A stretch of 64,000 nucleotides of DNA from Pseudomonas sp. QTF5 (GTDB lineage Bacteria; Pseudomonadota; Gammaproteobacteria; Pseudomonadales; Pseudomonadaceae). The notes beneath the pieces were generated by a model. That model made no database searches, was not told where the DNA came from, and worked only from the letters and a program-made list of their open reading frames with translations. The first letter of the stretch is position 1. Every line of letters starts with the position of its first letter. Shown piece after piece: positions 18,644-27,379 of this stretch. The stretch spans positions 1-64,000 of the forward strand of contig NZ_AZRW02000006.1 of assembly GCF_000512695.2 (NCBI RefSeq). Direction: 5' to 3'. Made by a program: the position numbers and the translations under genes.

Positions 18644-18802
18644 ATGACTATTTATACGAACGAAAAAGAACTTTGGGAAGCGGTTGCGGTTGGGTATATG
18701 CTCAAAAACTATTCGAGTGGTACCCGCGAGGAAACAGCGGAGTACGCAGGCAAGCTGGCCGATGCTCTAGTGCTGGAAATGCGTAAGCGTGAGCGTTCTT
18801 GA
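18644..18802 (+). CDS. Small hypothetical protein, 52 residues
   Basis: Not recognised as a family member. The frame MTIYTNEKELWEAVAVGY... ending in LEMRKRERS is 52 residues, acidic in the first half and basic at the C terminus, with helix-favouring composition (EETAEYAGKLADALVLEMRKR). An AAAAGGGA ribosome-binding sequence lies 9 bases before the ATG, and an excellent terminator follows 26 bases after the stop. Its codon use is AT-richer than its neighbours. These signals make a genuine expressed small gene likely. Confidence 0.7.
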   Translation: MTIYTNEKELWEAVAVGYMLKNYSSGTREETAEYAGKLADALVLEMRKRERS

Positions 18803-18828
18803 ATACGACTTGCTGATAATGAAATAGC

Positions 18829-18862
18829 AAAAGCCCTCGACTCTTAGAGTCGGGGGCTTTTG
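18829..18862. terminator. Bidirectional intrinsic terminator
   Basis: AAAAGCCCTCGACTC pairs with GAGTCGGGGGCTTTT around a three-base loop, with one G-T pair. The A run on one side and T run on the other let it work both for the 52-residue gene (plus) and for the convergent DedA-PAP2 gene (minus). Confidence 0.88.
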
Positions 18863-18914
18863 TTTATGAGCAGGAAGCCAGGGCGTTGGTGTTCCAGCAC
18901 CGAAAAATTCGGTG

Positions 18915-20231
18915 TTAGTACGCATACCGCAACATCGTATGCGGCAAATGCCGCAGCGCAAAGAACCCGAATAACGCCACCAACGACGGCAACACCAGCC
19001 ACCAGATTTTCGGCGGCATGGCATTGAGCGAAGTCTGGCGTTGAGACAGCCAAAGGCTCGCCGCACACACGCACGATGCCAACATCGCGCCGGCCAGCAC
19101 ATCGGTCGGCCAGTGCGCGCCCAGGTATACCCGCGACAGGGCAATTGTCAGTGCCGGCAAGCAGCCCAACAATAACCAGGTCAGGCGCATTCGCGGCGGT
19201 TGTCCACGACCCGCCAGAACCGCGAGCGTCAGGAACAGTGCGAAAGAGCCCGAGGCATGGCCGCTGGGCATGCTGTAGCTGGTCAGTGGATCGCTCAGTA
19301 CTTCCGGGCGAACGCGGGCGAAAAAATGCTTGGTTGCGGTGTTGCCCAAAGCGGTGAAAAGCAAAGTGCCGCCAGCGAAGATTGCATGCCGCCACTGGCG
19401 GGTGAGCAACAGCAAGGCTGTCAGCAGGGCGCTGAACATAAACATGTTGTGGAATTCGCCGATCAACGTGAACACCACGGCCGCTTCATCGAGCATCGGG
19501 CTGCGGTGTTCCTGCACCAGGGCCATCAACCCTTGGTCGAGTGCGGTCAGGTGCGGATAGCCGATGAACAGTCCCGCCAGAATCAGAAAGCTCATCCCGG
19601 CGATGAACATCGTGGCCTTGCGATGTCGGCGCAGACTGCTGGTTGCACTCAGCCCCACCATCAGCGCAATGCTGCCCGCGACGATCCCGGCCTGTGGCCA
19701 GAAGCCTTCCGGCAACGGCAAGCGAATGGCCGCACCCGTGGCCCAACCGGGCAGCAGATACGCAACGCTCCAGCCCGCGGCAGCCAACAGGCTGACGACG
19801 GCGAAGCGCGGGAAGGGCATGTCGCACATCCCGGCAACCATCGGTAGCATTGGCCGCAGCGGGCCGATAAAGCGTCCGACCAACAGGCTGGCGATGCCAT
19901 AACGCTGGAAATAAGCCTCGGCCCCGGCGATCCATTCCGGATGATGGCGCAACCCCGGCAGGCGACGGATGTTCTGGTGGAAATGTCGCCCTAAAAAGTA
20001 CGAAACGATGTCGCCCAGCACACCGCCGAGAAAGCCCAACAGCAACGTTTCACCCAACGACAGCGCGCCACTGCCGGCCAGCACCGTCACGGCAAACAAC
20101 AACACCGTGCCGGGCACGATCAGTCCGACAATCGCCAGGCATTCCACGCAAGCCACTATGAACACTGCCGCGGCCAGCCACTGCGGATTGACCGTCAGCC
20201 AACCGGTCACGCTATCGAGCCATGGGCCCAT
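18915..20231 (-). CDS. DedA domain - PAP2 phosphatase fusion membrane protein
   Basis: A 438-residue polytopic protein. Residues 1 to about 200 form a DedA/VTT domain (VGLIVPGTVLLF, GRFIGPLRPMLPMVAGM). Residues about 230-400 form a type 2 phosphatidic acid phosphatase domain with its three signatures: KHFFARVRP, SMPSGHASGSF and SRVYLGAHWPTDV, including both catalytic histidines. It may dephosphorylate a lipid phosphate (phosphatidate, undecaprenyl pyrophosphate or phosphatidylglycerophosphate) and move the lipid; the substrate is not known. The C-terminal end adds two more hydrophobic segments. Confidence 0.93.
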   Translation of the reverse strand: MGPWLDSVTGWLTVNPQWLAAAVFIVACVECLAIVGLIVPGTVLLFAVTVLAGSGALSLGETLLLGFLGGVLGDIVSYFLGRHFHQNIRRLPGLRHHPEWIAGAEAYFQRYGIASLLVGRFIGPLRPMLPMVAGMCDMPFPRFAVVSLLAAAGWSVAYLLPGWATGAAIRLPLPEGFWPQAGIVAGSIALMVGLSATSSLRRHRKATMFIAGMSFLILAGLFIGYPHLTALDQGLMALVQEHRSPMLDEAAVVFTLIGEFHNMFMFSALLTALLLLTRQWRHAIFAGGTLLFTALGNTATKHFFARVRPEVLSDPLTSYSMPSGHASGSFALFLTLAVLAGRGQPPRMRLTWLLLGCLPALTIALSRVYLGAHWPTDVLAGAMLASCVCAASLWLSQRQTSLNAMPPKIWWLVLPSLVALFGFFALRHLPHTMLRYAY

Positions 20232-20302
20232 AAAAACAACTCCATCGAATAATCAATCGGTCCCTAGGGACGAACACAATCTTCACTACACACAGATTTC
20301 CC

Positions 20303-20392
20303 TGTGGGAGCGGGCTTGCTCGCGAAAGCGATCCGTCATTCAGCATTTATGCTGGAGGTGATGGCCTCTTCGCGAGCAAGCCCGCTCCCACA
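20303..20392. repeat. REP doublet between mpg and the DedA-PAP2 gene
   Basis: Inverted units TGTGGGAGCGGGCTTGCTCG and CGAGCAAGCCCGCTCCCACA with a 40-base spacer. Standard GTGGGAGCGGGCTTGCTCGC type. Confidence 0.9.
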
Positions 20393-20426
20393 GGAGATTC
20401 CCGTTTGTATCAAGTCCAGGCAAATT

Positions 20427-21125
20427 TCAGGACAGCAAAAAATAATCGCGACCTTCGACTTGCCCCCGGCGCAGCGGGTTACGCGTGCAGTAAAGTGCGT
20501 AAGCCGCATCAACAAAACGGTACATCAAATGTTCGTCGCGCCCGTGGGGAATGCCCAGGCGTGTAGTCTGGATGATGTGGCCGGGCGCCGGCCCGACATC
20601 TTCCACCAGCAGCACTTCATGGTCGAAGCGTTTGGCATCCCAGATCGGCACCTTCAGCCCCAGCGCCTTGCAAAGCAGCGTCTGCCCGGCGCACAGCTTT
20701 TGTGAGGGGCGAGGGCGACCCTGAGCATCGGGATTGTTCAATAGCATCTGCGCCAGGCTCGCCGGCCCGCTCAGTTCGTCGACCCATGGATAGGCGGATT
20801 TGATCAACACTGCATTGCCTGGGCCCTGAGCGCTGAAGTTCAGGGAATCGCCGCCCCGGGCGTAATACATATAGATGTGGCCGCCATCCAGAAACAAAGC
20901 CTTACGCTTTTCTGTGTAGCCCAAGGAGGCGTGGCTGCCTTTTTCTTCACAGTAATAGGCTTCGGTCTCGATGATTCGGGCACTGAGCCACAGGTCGCCG
21001 ATCCGATGACGGATGATTTTGCCCAGTAAATCCCGGGCCAGCGTTTGGGCATCGCGGTCGAAAAATGCATCCGGCAGCCCCTTGGGCTGGCGCGTAGTGG
21101 ATGCAGAAACAGGCAGGTTGGTCAT
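20427..21125 (-). CDS. mpg: DNA-3-methyladenine glycosylase (AAG/MPG type)
   Basis: Removes alkylated or deaminated purines (3-methyladenine, hypoxanthine) from DNA as the first step of base-excision repair. The 232-residue protein matches the AAG/MPG family: DLLGKIIRH, ARIIETEAYYCEEKGSHAS with the catalytic glutamate, ALFLDGGHIYMYYARGGDSLNF, and the C-terminal RRGQVEGRDYF segment. The ATG at MTNLPVSAST gives a somewhat extended N terminus. The gene is divergent from proA. Confidence 0.92.
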   Translation of the reverse strand: MTNLPVSASTTRQPKGLPDAFFDRDAQTLARDLLGKIIRHRIGDLWLSARIIETEAYYCEEKGSHASLGYTEKRKALFLDGGHIYMYYARGGDSLNFSAQGPGNAVLIKSAYPWVDELSGPASLAQMLLNNPDAQGRPRPSQKLCAGQTLLCKALGLKVPIWDAKRFDHEVLLVEDVGPAPGHIIQTTRLGIPHGRDEHLMYRFVDAAYALYCTRNPLRRGQVEGRDYFLLS

Positions 21126-21314
21126 GATGGACAGCGTTTATCAGGGCTGATTGAGTCGTGATGATAACAATATGCAGCTTAATCCCGGCTGAACGTCGGC
21201 AAATTGCGCTCCATTTCGACCATCCGCCTGTCACCGCTGTTAGTCCCGGGACGCGACAGCTATAATCTGCCGCTTTACTCTTTACCAAGACCTTAGCAAA
21301 GACCATTGCAGACC

Positions 21315-22586
21315 ATGACTGAGTCCGTTCTTGACTACATGACCCGTTTGGGGCGCGCCGCCCGCGAAGCTTCCCGCGTGATCGGCCGTGCCAGCACCGG
21401 GCAGAAAAACCGCGCCTTGCAGGCGGCTGCCAATGCGCTGGATGCTGCACGCACCGAGCTGACCGCAGCCAATGAACTGGATTTGGCCGCCGGCCGCGCC
21501 AACGGTCTCGAACCTGCTCTGCTGGAACGTCTGGCGCTGACCCCGGCGCGCATCGATGGCATGATCGTCGGTTTACGCCAGGTCGCGGCATTGCCGGACC
21601 CGGTCGGCGCGATTCGCGACATGAGTTATCGCCCGTCTGGCATTCAGGTTGGCAAGATGCGCGTGCCATTGGGCGTGATCGGGATCATCTACGAATCACG
21701 GCCGAACGTGACCATCGATGCCGCCAGCCTGTGCCTGAAGTCCGGCAACGCGACCATCCTGCGGGGCGGCTCCGAGGCGATTCATTCCAACCGTGCCATC
21801 GCCGCCTGCATCCAGCGCGGCCTGGCCGAGGCCGATCTTCCGGCCGCTGTGGTGCAAGTGGTCGAAACCACCGATCGGGCCGCCGTCGGCGCACTGATCA
21901 CCATGCCCGAATACGTCGACGTCATCGTGCCCCGTGGCGGCCGTGGGCTGATCGAACGGGTCAGTCGCGATGCCCGCGTGCCCGTCATCAAGCATCTGGA
22001 CGGCATCTGTCACGTCTACGTCAGTGCCCACGCCGATCTGCCGAAAGCCCAGCGCATCGCGTTCAACGCCAAGACCTACCGTTACGGTATCTGTGGCGCC
22101 ATGGAAACCTTGCTGGTCGATCAGGCTGTCGCCAAGGAGTTCCTGCCGTCGATGGCTGCCCAGTTCCGCGAGAAAGGCGTCGAACTGCGCGGTTGCGAGC
22201 GTGCCCGGGCGATCGTCGAGGCCGTTGCGGCCACTGAAGAAGACTGGCACACCGAATACCTGGCGCCGATCCTCTCGATTCGCGTGGTCGATGGGCTGGA
22301 TCAGGCCATCGAGCATATTAACAAGTACGGCTCCCATCACACCGATTCGATCGTCAGCGAAAACCTGGCCGACACCCGGCGTTTCGTGGCTGAAGTCGAT
22401 TCGTCTTCGGTCATGATCAACACCCCGACGTGCTTCGCCGATGGCTTCGAATACGGATTGGGTGCCGAGATTGGCATTTCTACTGATAAGCTGCACGCCC
22501 GCGGTCCGGTGGGCCTCGAAGGTCTGACCTGCGAGAAGTACATCGTGGTCGGTGACGGTCAGTTGCGCGGCCAGGAGTCGGTCTGA
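21315..22586 (+). CDS. proA: Gamma-glutamyl phosphate reductase
   Basis: Second step of proline synthesis: NADPH-dependent reduction of glutamyl-5-phosphate to the semialdehyde. The 423-residue protein is of normal length, with [45 protein letters not shown] conserved blocks, the catalytic cysteine in [12 protein letters not shown] and the C-terminal [22 protein letters not shown]. The start at MTESVLDYM is preferred to an ATG-like codon three codons earlier. It heads the plus-strand block, and nadD begins immediately after its stop. Confidence 0.97.
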   Translation: MTESVLDYMTRLGRAAREASRVIGRASTGQKNRALQAAANALDAARTELTAANELDLAAGRANGLEPALLERLALTPARIDGMIVGLRQVAALPDPVGAIRDMSYRPSGIQVGKMRVPLGVIGIIYESRPNVTIDAASLCLKSGNATILRGGSEAIHSNRAIAACIQRGLAEADLPAAVVQVVETTDRAAVGALITMPEYVDVIVPRGGRGLIERVSRDARVPVIKHLDGICHVYVSAHADLPKAQRIAFNAKTYRYGICGAMETLLVDQAVAKEFLPSMAAQFREKGVELRGCERARAIVEAVAATEEDWHTEYLAPILSIRVVDGLDQAIEHINKYGSHHTDSIVSENLADTRRFVAEVDSSSVMINTPTCFADGFEYGLGAEIGISTDKLHARGPVGLEGLTCEKYIVVGDGQLRGQESV

Positions 22587-22587
22587 C

Positions 22588-23277
22588 TTGGGCGACCTCG
22601 ACCCGTCAACCCAAGTGACCGCCAGCGAGCCCCAGCCTCGACGCATTGGCGTACTGGGCGGGACCTTCGACCCGGTGCACATCGGCCATTTGCGCGGTGC
22701 GCTGGAAGTCGCCGAATCGCTGGCGCTCGATGAGTTGCGTCTGACACCCAGTGCCAGGCCGCCTCATCGGGGCACGCCGCAGGTGTCAGCGAAGGACCGT
22801 CTGGCGATGGTCAAGTGCGCGGTGGCCGATGTGCCGCCGTTGGTGGTGGACGCCCGCGAATTGCAGCGGGACAAACCGTCCTACACCATCGACACCCTGG
22901 AACTGATGCGCGCCGAACTGGCCGCCCCAGACCAGGTTTTTCTACTTTTGGGCTGGGACGCATTTTGCGGCCTGCCCACTTGGCACCGCTGGGAAGAGTT
23001 GCTCCAGCATTGCCACATCCTGGTGCTGCAACGCCCGGATGCCGACAGCGAACCGCCGGATGCCTTGCGCAACCTGCTGGCAGCGCGCTCGGTGAGCGAC
23101 CCGCTGGCCCTCAAAGGGCCGAGCGGACAGATTGCATTCGTCTGGCAGACGCCGCTCGCGGTATCCGCCACCCAGATCCGTCAACTGCTGGCCAGCGGTA
23201 AGTCGGTACGTTTCCTGGTGCCCGACGCGGTCCTGGCCTACATCGATGCGCACGGACTCTACCGTGCGTCGAACTGA
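22588..23277 (+). CDS. nadD: Nicotinate-nucleotide adenylyltransferase
   Basis: Adenylates nicotinate mononucleotide to deamido-NAD in NAD biosynthesis. The nucleotidyltransferase motif [12 protein letters not shown] lies near the N terminus, and [10 protein letters not shown] corresponds to the family ISxTxxR site. I set the start at a TTG one base after the proA stop, preceded by AGGAG (22572-22576). The alternative in-frame ATG at 22552 lies inside proA. Length is then 229 residues, slightly longer than E. coli NadD because of an N-terminal extension. Confidence 0.93.
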   Translation: MGDLDPSTQVTASEPQPRRIGVLGGTFDPVHIGHLRGALEVAESLALDELRLTPSARPPHRGTPQVSAKDRLAMVKCAVADVPPLVVDARELQRDKPSYTIDTLELMRAELAAPDQVFLLLGWDAFCGLPTWHRWEELLQHCHILVLQRPDADSEPPDALRNLLAARSVSDPLALKGPSGQIAFVWQTPLAVSATQIRQLLASGKSVRFLVPDAVLAYIDAHGLYRASN

Positions 23278-23349
23278 AAAAGGGCGCGCTTCAAGGCACG
23301 TGAACGCGTGTATCGAAGCGCCCGAACATACGAGCAAAACGAGTTTTAT

Positions 23350-23844
23350 ATGACTGACAAAGACGTAAGCAAAGTAAAGCGCAAGGGCACATTCAAGAGC
23401 GCTCCGCTGCCAGTAGAGGCTCACACCGGCGTGGTACTTGCCGGCGAAGAGCTGGTCAAGGTTGCCGTAGCTGCCCTGGAAGACGTCAAGGCCCAGGACA
23501 TTCAGGTGATCGACGTTCGTGAAAAGCAGAGCATCACTGACTTCATGATCATCGCTACCGGTACTTCCAACCGCCAGATCGGCGCGATGCTGGACAAGGT
23601 CCGCGAGGCGGTCAAGGCCAAGGGCGTCAAGCCGTTGGGTGAAGAAGGCAAGGGCGACAGCGACTGGGTGTTGCTGGACATGGACGATGTCATCGTACAC
23701 ATGATGACTGCCTCGGCGCGCCAGTTCTATGACCTGGAACGCCTGTGGGCCGGTGCCGAGCAGAGCCGTTCGGCCAGCGCTGCGCATCACAGCCCGGAAA
23801 ACACCCATGAGCATTTCACCAAGCTCAACAAAGACCAGCAATAA
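23350..23844 (+). CDS. rsfS: Ribosomal silencing factor
   Basis: RsfS binds ribosomal protein uL14 and blocks joining of the 30S and 50S subunits in starved or stationary cells. The 164-residue protein carries the family core (LEDVKAQDIQVIDV, ITDFMIIATGTSNRQIGAMLDKV, GDSDWVLLDMDDVIVHMMTASARQFYDLERLW). It also has a charged N-terminal extension of about 25 residues and a His/Glu/Asn-rich tail, both outside the core. The start ATG gives MTDKDVSKVK. It is followed nine bases later by rlmH. Confidence 0.95.
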   Translation: MTDKDVSKVKRKGTFKSAPLPVEAHTGVVLAGEELVKVAVAALEDVKAQDIQVIDVREKQSITDFMIIATGTSNRQIGAMLDKVREAVKAKGVKPLGEEGKGDSDWVLLDMDDVIVHMMTASARQFYDLERLWAGAEQSRSASAAHHSPENTHEHFTKLNKDQQ

Positions 23845-23853
23845 GGGAACGCT

Positions 23854-24321
23854 GTGCGACTGCGACTGATCGCCGTCGGTTCACGCATGCCCAAATGGGT
23901 GGAAGAAGGCTGGCATGAATATGCCAAGCGTCTTCCGTCCGAGCTGGCGCTGGAACTGGTGGAAATTCCGCTCAACACCCGCGGCAAGAACGCCGACGTG
24001 GCGCGCTTTATCCGTCAGGAAGGCGAAGCCATGCTGGCCAAGGTCGGGCCGAATGAGCGCATTGTCACCCTCGAAGTCCACGGCAAGCCCTGGAGCACCG
24101 AGCAACTGGCGGTTGAACTCGATCGCTGGCGGCTGGACTCGCGCACGGTGAATTTCATGGTCGGCGGCCCCGAGGGGCTGGCGCCGGAAGTCTGTGCGCG
24201 GGCGGATCAACGCTGGTCGTTGTCGCCGTTGACATTGCCGCACCCATTGGTGCGGATTCTGATCGGCGAACAGCTGTATCGTGCCTGGACAGTGCTGTCC
24301 GGCCACCCTTACCACAAGTAG
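23854..24321 (+). CDS. rlmH: 23S rRNA (pseudouridine1915-N3)-methyltransferase
   Basis: SPOUT-class methyltransferase that modifies pseudouridine 1915 in helix 69 of 23S rRNA on the 70S ribosome. The 155-residue length is exactly that of the family, with the trefoil-knot motif [13 protein letters not shown] and the C-terminal [28 protein letters not shown]. It starts with GTG, preceded by AAGGGA. The rsfS-rlmH pairing is conserved in many bacteria. Confidence 0.97.
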   Translation: MRLRLIAVGSRMPKWVEEGWHEYAKRLPSELALELVEIPLNTRGKNADVARFIRQEGEAMLAKVGPNERIVTLEVHGKPWSTEQLAVELDRWRLDSRTVNFMVGGPEGLAPEVCARADQRWSLSPLTLPHPLVRILIGEQLYRAWTVLSGHPYHK

Positions 24322-24331
24322 TTCTGCCCTC

Positions 24332-26227
24332 ATGCCCCAGCCGATCCGCATCAAGGACCACGAAAAAGACGCCCGTCTGGTGCGTGGCCGCGTCGTGTTC
24401 GGGGCCATTGCAGTTGTAGCACTGATTGGGGTGCTGATCGCGCGGCTGTATTTCCTTCAGGTGATCCAGTACGAGTACCACTCGACCCTGTCGGAAAACA
24501 ACCGCGTCCATGTGCAGCCGATTCCGCCGACTCGCGGGTTGATCTTCGACCGCAATGGCGTGGTGGTGGCCGACAATCGGCCAAGCTTCAGCCTGAGCAT
24601 GACCCGCGAACGCTCCGGCGACTGGCAGCAAGTGCTCGATGTGATTGTCGAAGTGCTGGGGCTGACGCCCGAAGACCGGGTGATCTTCGAGAAACGCATG
24701 CGTCAGGGGCGCCGACCGTTTGAGCCGGTGCCCATCCTGTTCGAGCTGACCGAAGAGCAAATCGCCCGCATCGCGGTGAACCAATTCCGCCTGCCCGGTG
24801 TGGAAGTGGTCGCGCAGCTGGTGCGTCATTACCCGCAGGGCGCGCACTTTGCGCACTCGGTGGGGTACATGGGGCGGATCAACGAGAAAGAACTCAAAAC
24901 TCTGGATCCGGTGGGTTACAGCGGTACCCATCAAATTGGCAAAACCGGTATCGAGCGCTTCTATGAGGCCGAGTTGCACGGCCAGGTGGGGTACGAGGAA
25001 GTCGAAACCAACGCACGAGGCCGCGTATTGCGCGTACTCAAGCGTACCGATCCGATTCCCGGCAAGGACATTGTCCTGAGCCTGGACATCAAATTGCAGG
25101 AAGCCGCCGAAGCTGCGCTTGGCGGTCGCCGTGGCGCGGTCGTGGCGCTGGACCCGAAAACCGGCGAAGTGCTGGCGATGGTCAGCCAGCCGAGTTTCGA
25201 CCCGAACCTGTTCGTCACCGGCATCAGCTTCAAAGCCTATTCCGAGTTGCGCGATTCCATCGACCGGCCACTGTTCAACCGCGTATTGCGCGGTCTGTAC
25301 CCGCCGGGCTCGACGATTAAACCGGCGGTGGCGATTGCCGGTCTGGATGCGGGCGTGGTTACGGCGTCGACCCGGGTCTACGACCCCGGTTACTACCAAC
25401 TGCCCAACTACGATCACAAATACCGTAACTGGAACCGTACCGGCGACGGTTACGTGGATCTGGATACGGCAATCATGCGGTCCAACGACACCTACTTCTA
25501 TGACCTGGCCCACAAGCTGGGGATTGATCGGTTGTCGGCCTATATGAGCAAATTCGGCATTGGTCAGAAGGTCTCCCTGGACATGTTCGAAGAGTCGCCG
25601 GGGTTGATGCCGACCCGGGAATGGAAGCGCGCGACCCGTCGTCAGGCCTGGTACCCGGGCGAAACGCTGATTCTCGGGATCGGTCAGGGCTACATGCAGT
25701 CCACTCCGTTGCAGTTGGCGCAGGCCACGGCGCTGGTGGCCAACAAGGGTGTCTGGAATCGTCCGCATTTGGCCAAGACCCTCGAAGGTGCGAAGCCGGT
25801 GGACGAAAATCCGATGCCGGACATCATCCTGCGCGACCCGTCGGACTGGACCAAGGTCAACCACGGCATGCAGCAGGTGATGCACGGTGCCCGCGGTACG
25901 GCGCGCAAGGCATCCATTGGTGCTCAATACCGGATTGCCGGCAAGAGCGGTACGGCTCAGGTGGTCGCGATCAAGCAGGGCGAGAAGTACGACCGCTCCA
26001 AGGTTCAGGAGCGTCACCGCGACCACGCCTTGTTCGTCGGCTTCGCGCCGGCCGACAACCCGCAAATCGTGGTGTCGGTGATGGTCGAGAACGGCGAGTC
26101 CGGTTCCGGCGTCGCTGCACCTGTGGTGCGTCAAGTCATGGATGCCTGGCTCCTGGACCAGGATGGCCGACTGAAAGCCGAATACGCCAGCCCTATCAGT
26201 GCGGAGGCTACGGCCCGTGAAGAGTAA
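24332..26227 (+). CDS. mrdA: Penicillin-binding protein 2 (peptidoglycan DD-transpeptidase)
   Basis: Cross-links peptidoglycan during lateral growth as part of the elongasome with RodA. The 631-residue protein has one N-terminal membrane anchor (about residues 20-45), a dimerisation domain, and a transpeptidase domain with STIK (active serine) in YPPGSTIKPAVA, SND in MRSNDTYFY and KSGTAQVV. The start at MPQPIRIKDHEKD was chosen because the upstream codons overlap rlmH. Its 3' end overlaps the rodA start by 11 bases. Confidence 0.97.
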   Translation: MPQPIRIKDHEKDARLVRGRVVFGAIAVVALIGVLIARLYFLQVIQYEYHSTLSENNRVHVQPIPPTRGLIFDRNGVVVADNRPSFSLSMTRERSGDWQQVLDVIVEVLGLTPEDRVIFEKRMRQGRRPFEPVPILFELTEEQIARIAVNQFRLPGVEVVAQLVRHYPQGAHFAHSVGYMGRINEKELKTLDPVGYSGTHQIGKTGIERFYEAELHGQVGYEEVETNARGRVLRVLKRTDPIPGKDIVLSLDIKLQEAAEAALGGRRGAVVALDPKTGEVLAMVSQPSFDPNLFVTGISFKAYSELRDSIDRPLFNRVLRGLYPPGSTIKPAVAIAGLDAGVVTASTRVYDPGYYQLPNYDHKYRNWNRTGDGYVDLDTAIMRSNDTYFYDLAHKLGIDRLSAYMSKFGIGQKVSLDMFEESPGLMPTREWKRATRRQAWYPGETLILGIGQGYMQSTPLQLAQATALVANKGVWNRPHLAKTLEGAKPVDENPMPDIILRDPSDWTKVNHGMQQVMHGARGTARKASIGAQYRIAGKSGTAQVVAIKQGEKYDRSKVQERHRDHALFVGFAPADNPQIVVSVMVENGESGSGVAAPVVRQVMDAWLLDQDGRLKAEYASPISAEATAREE

Positions 26228-27362
26228 TTTCGATCGCATCCTCTCCAGCGAGGATGTGATGCGTCGCCGTGCGACGCTGTTGCAACGCATGCACATCGAC
26301 GGCCCGTTGCTGATCCTGCTGTTGACCCTCGCGGCCGGCAGCCTGTTCGTGCTGTATTCGGCCAGTGGCAAAAGCTGGGATCTGCTGGCCAAGCAAGCGA
26401 CTTCCTTCGGCATCGGCCTGGTATCGATGATCGTCATCGCCCAGTTCGAGCCGCGCTTCATGGCCCGCTGGGTGCCGGTCGGTTATGTGATCGGCGTGCT
26501 GTTGCTGGTGGTGGTGGATGTCATGGGGCACAACGCCATGGGGGCCACGCGCTGGATCAACATTCCCGGGGTGATCCGCTTCCAGCCCTCGGAATTCATG
26601 AAGATCCTGATGCCGGCAACCATCGCCTGGTACCTGGCCAAGCGCTCCTTGCCGCCCCAACTCAAGCATGTGGGCGTCAGTCTGTTTCTGATCGGGTTGC
26701 CGTTCATCCTGATCGTGCGCCAGCCCGACCTCGGCACTTCGCTGCTGATCCTCGCCGGTGGCGCGTTCGTTCTGTTCATGGGTGGCCTGCGCTGGCGCTG
26801 GATTCTCAGTGTGATTGCCGCGGCTGTGCCGGTGGCGGTCGGCATGTGGTACTTCATCATGCACGACTACCAGAAGCAGCGAATCCTGACCTTCCTCGAC
26901 CCAGAGAGCGATCCGCTGGGCACGGGCTGGAACATCATTCAGTCGAAAGCCGCCATCGGTTCCGGCGGCGTGTTCGGCAAAGGCTGGTTGCTCGGCACTC
27001 AGTCGCACCTGGACTTTCTGCCGGAAAGCCACACCGACTTCATTATTGCGGTGATGGGCGAAGAGTTCGGCCTGGTGGGCATCTGCGCATTGTTGCTGAT
27101 CTACCTGCTGTTGATCGGTCGCGGGCTGGTGATTACTGCCCAGGCTCAGACATTGTTCGGCAAATTGCTCGCGGGCAGTCTCACCATGACGTTTTTTGTT
27201 TACGTTTTCGTCAACATCGGTATGGTCAGTGGCCTGTTGCCGGTTGTGGGGGTGCCGTTGCCGTTCATTAGCTACGGAGGAACTTCGCTGGTGACGCTAC
27301 TGTCAGCGTTTGGGGTTTTGATGTCGATCCATACCCATCGCAAGTGGATCGCACAGGTTTGA
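26217..27362 (+). CDS. rodA: Peptidoglycan glycosyltransferase RodA (SEDS family)
   Basis: Polymerises lipid II into glycan strands for cell elongation, working with PBP2. The 381-residue polytopic protein shows SEDS hallmarks: GATRWINIPGVIRFQPSEFMK, the loop LDPESDPLGTGWNIIQSKAAIGSGG, HTDFIIAVMGEEFG and VGVPLPFISYGGTSL. The start is a GTG inside the end of mrdA, with GGAGG 11 bases upstream; the longer frame is rejected. An 11-base overlap couples the two proteins of one complex. Confidence 0.96.
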   Translation: MKSNFDRILSSEDVMRRRATLLQRMHIDGPLLILLLTLAAGSLFVLYSASGKSWDLLAKQATSFGIGLVSMIVIAQFEPRFMARWVPVGYVIGVLLLVVVDVMGHNAMGATRWINIPGVIRFQPSEFMKILMPATIAWYLAKRSLPPQLKHVGVSLFLIGLPFILIVRQPDLGTSLLILAGGAFVLFMGGLRWRWILSVIAAAVPVAVGMWYFIMHDYQKQRILTFLDPESDPLGTGWNIIQSKAAIGSGGVFGKGWLLGTQSHLDFLPESHTDFIIAVMGEEFGLVGICALLLIYLLLIGRGLVITAQAQTLFGKLLAGSLTMTFFVYVFVNIGMVSGLLPVVGVPLPFISYGGTSLVTLLSAFGVLMSIHTHRKWIAQV

Positions 27363-27379
27363 ATAAGGTGAAGATTTCA

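Noticed and set aside
24155..26461. A 768-codon open frame on the minus strand opposite rlmH/mrdA
   Set aside because: It is the antisense of mrdA, whose SxxK, SxN and KSGT motifs are all intact on the plus strand. GC-rich codon use in Pseudomonas leaves long empty frames opposite real genes. No family resemblance is seen in the shadow.
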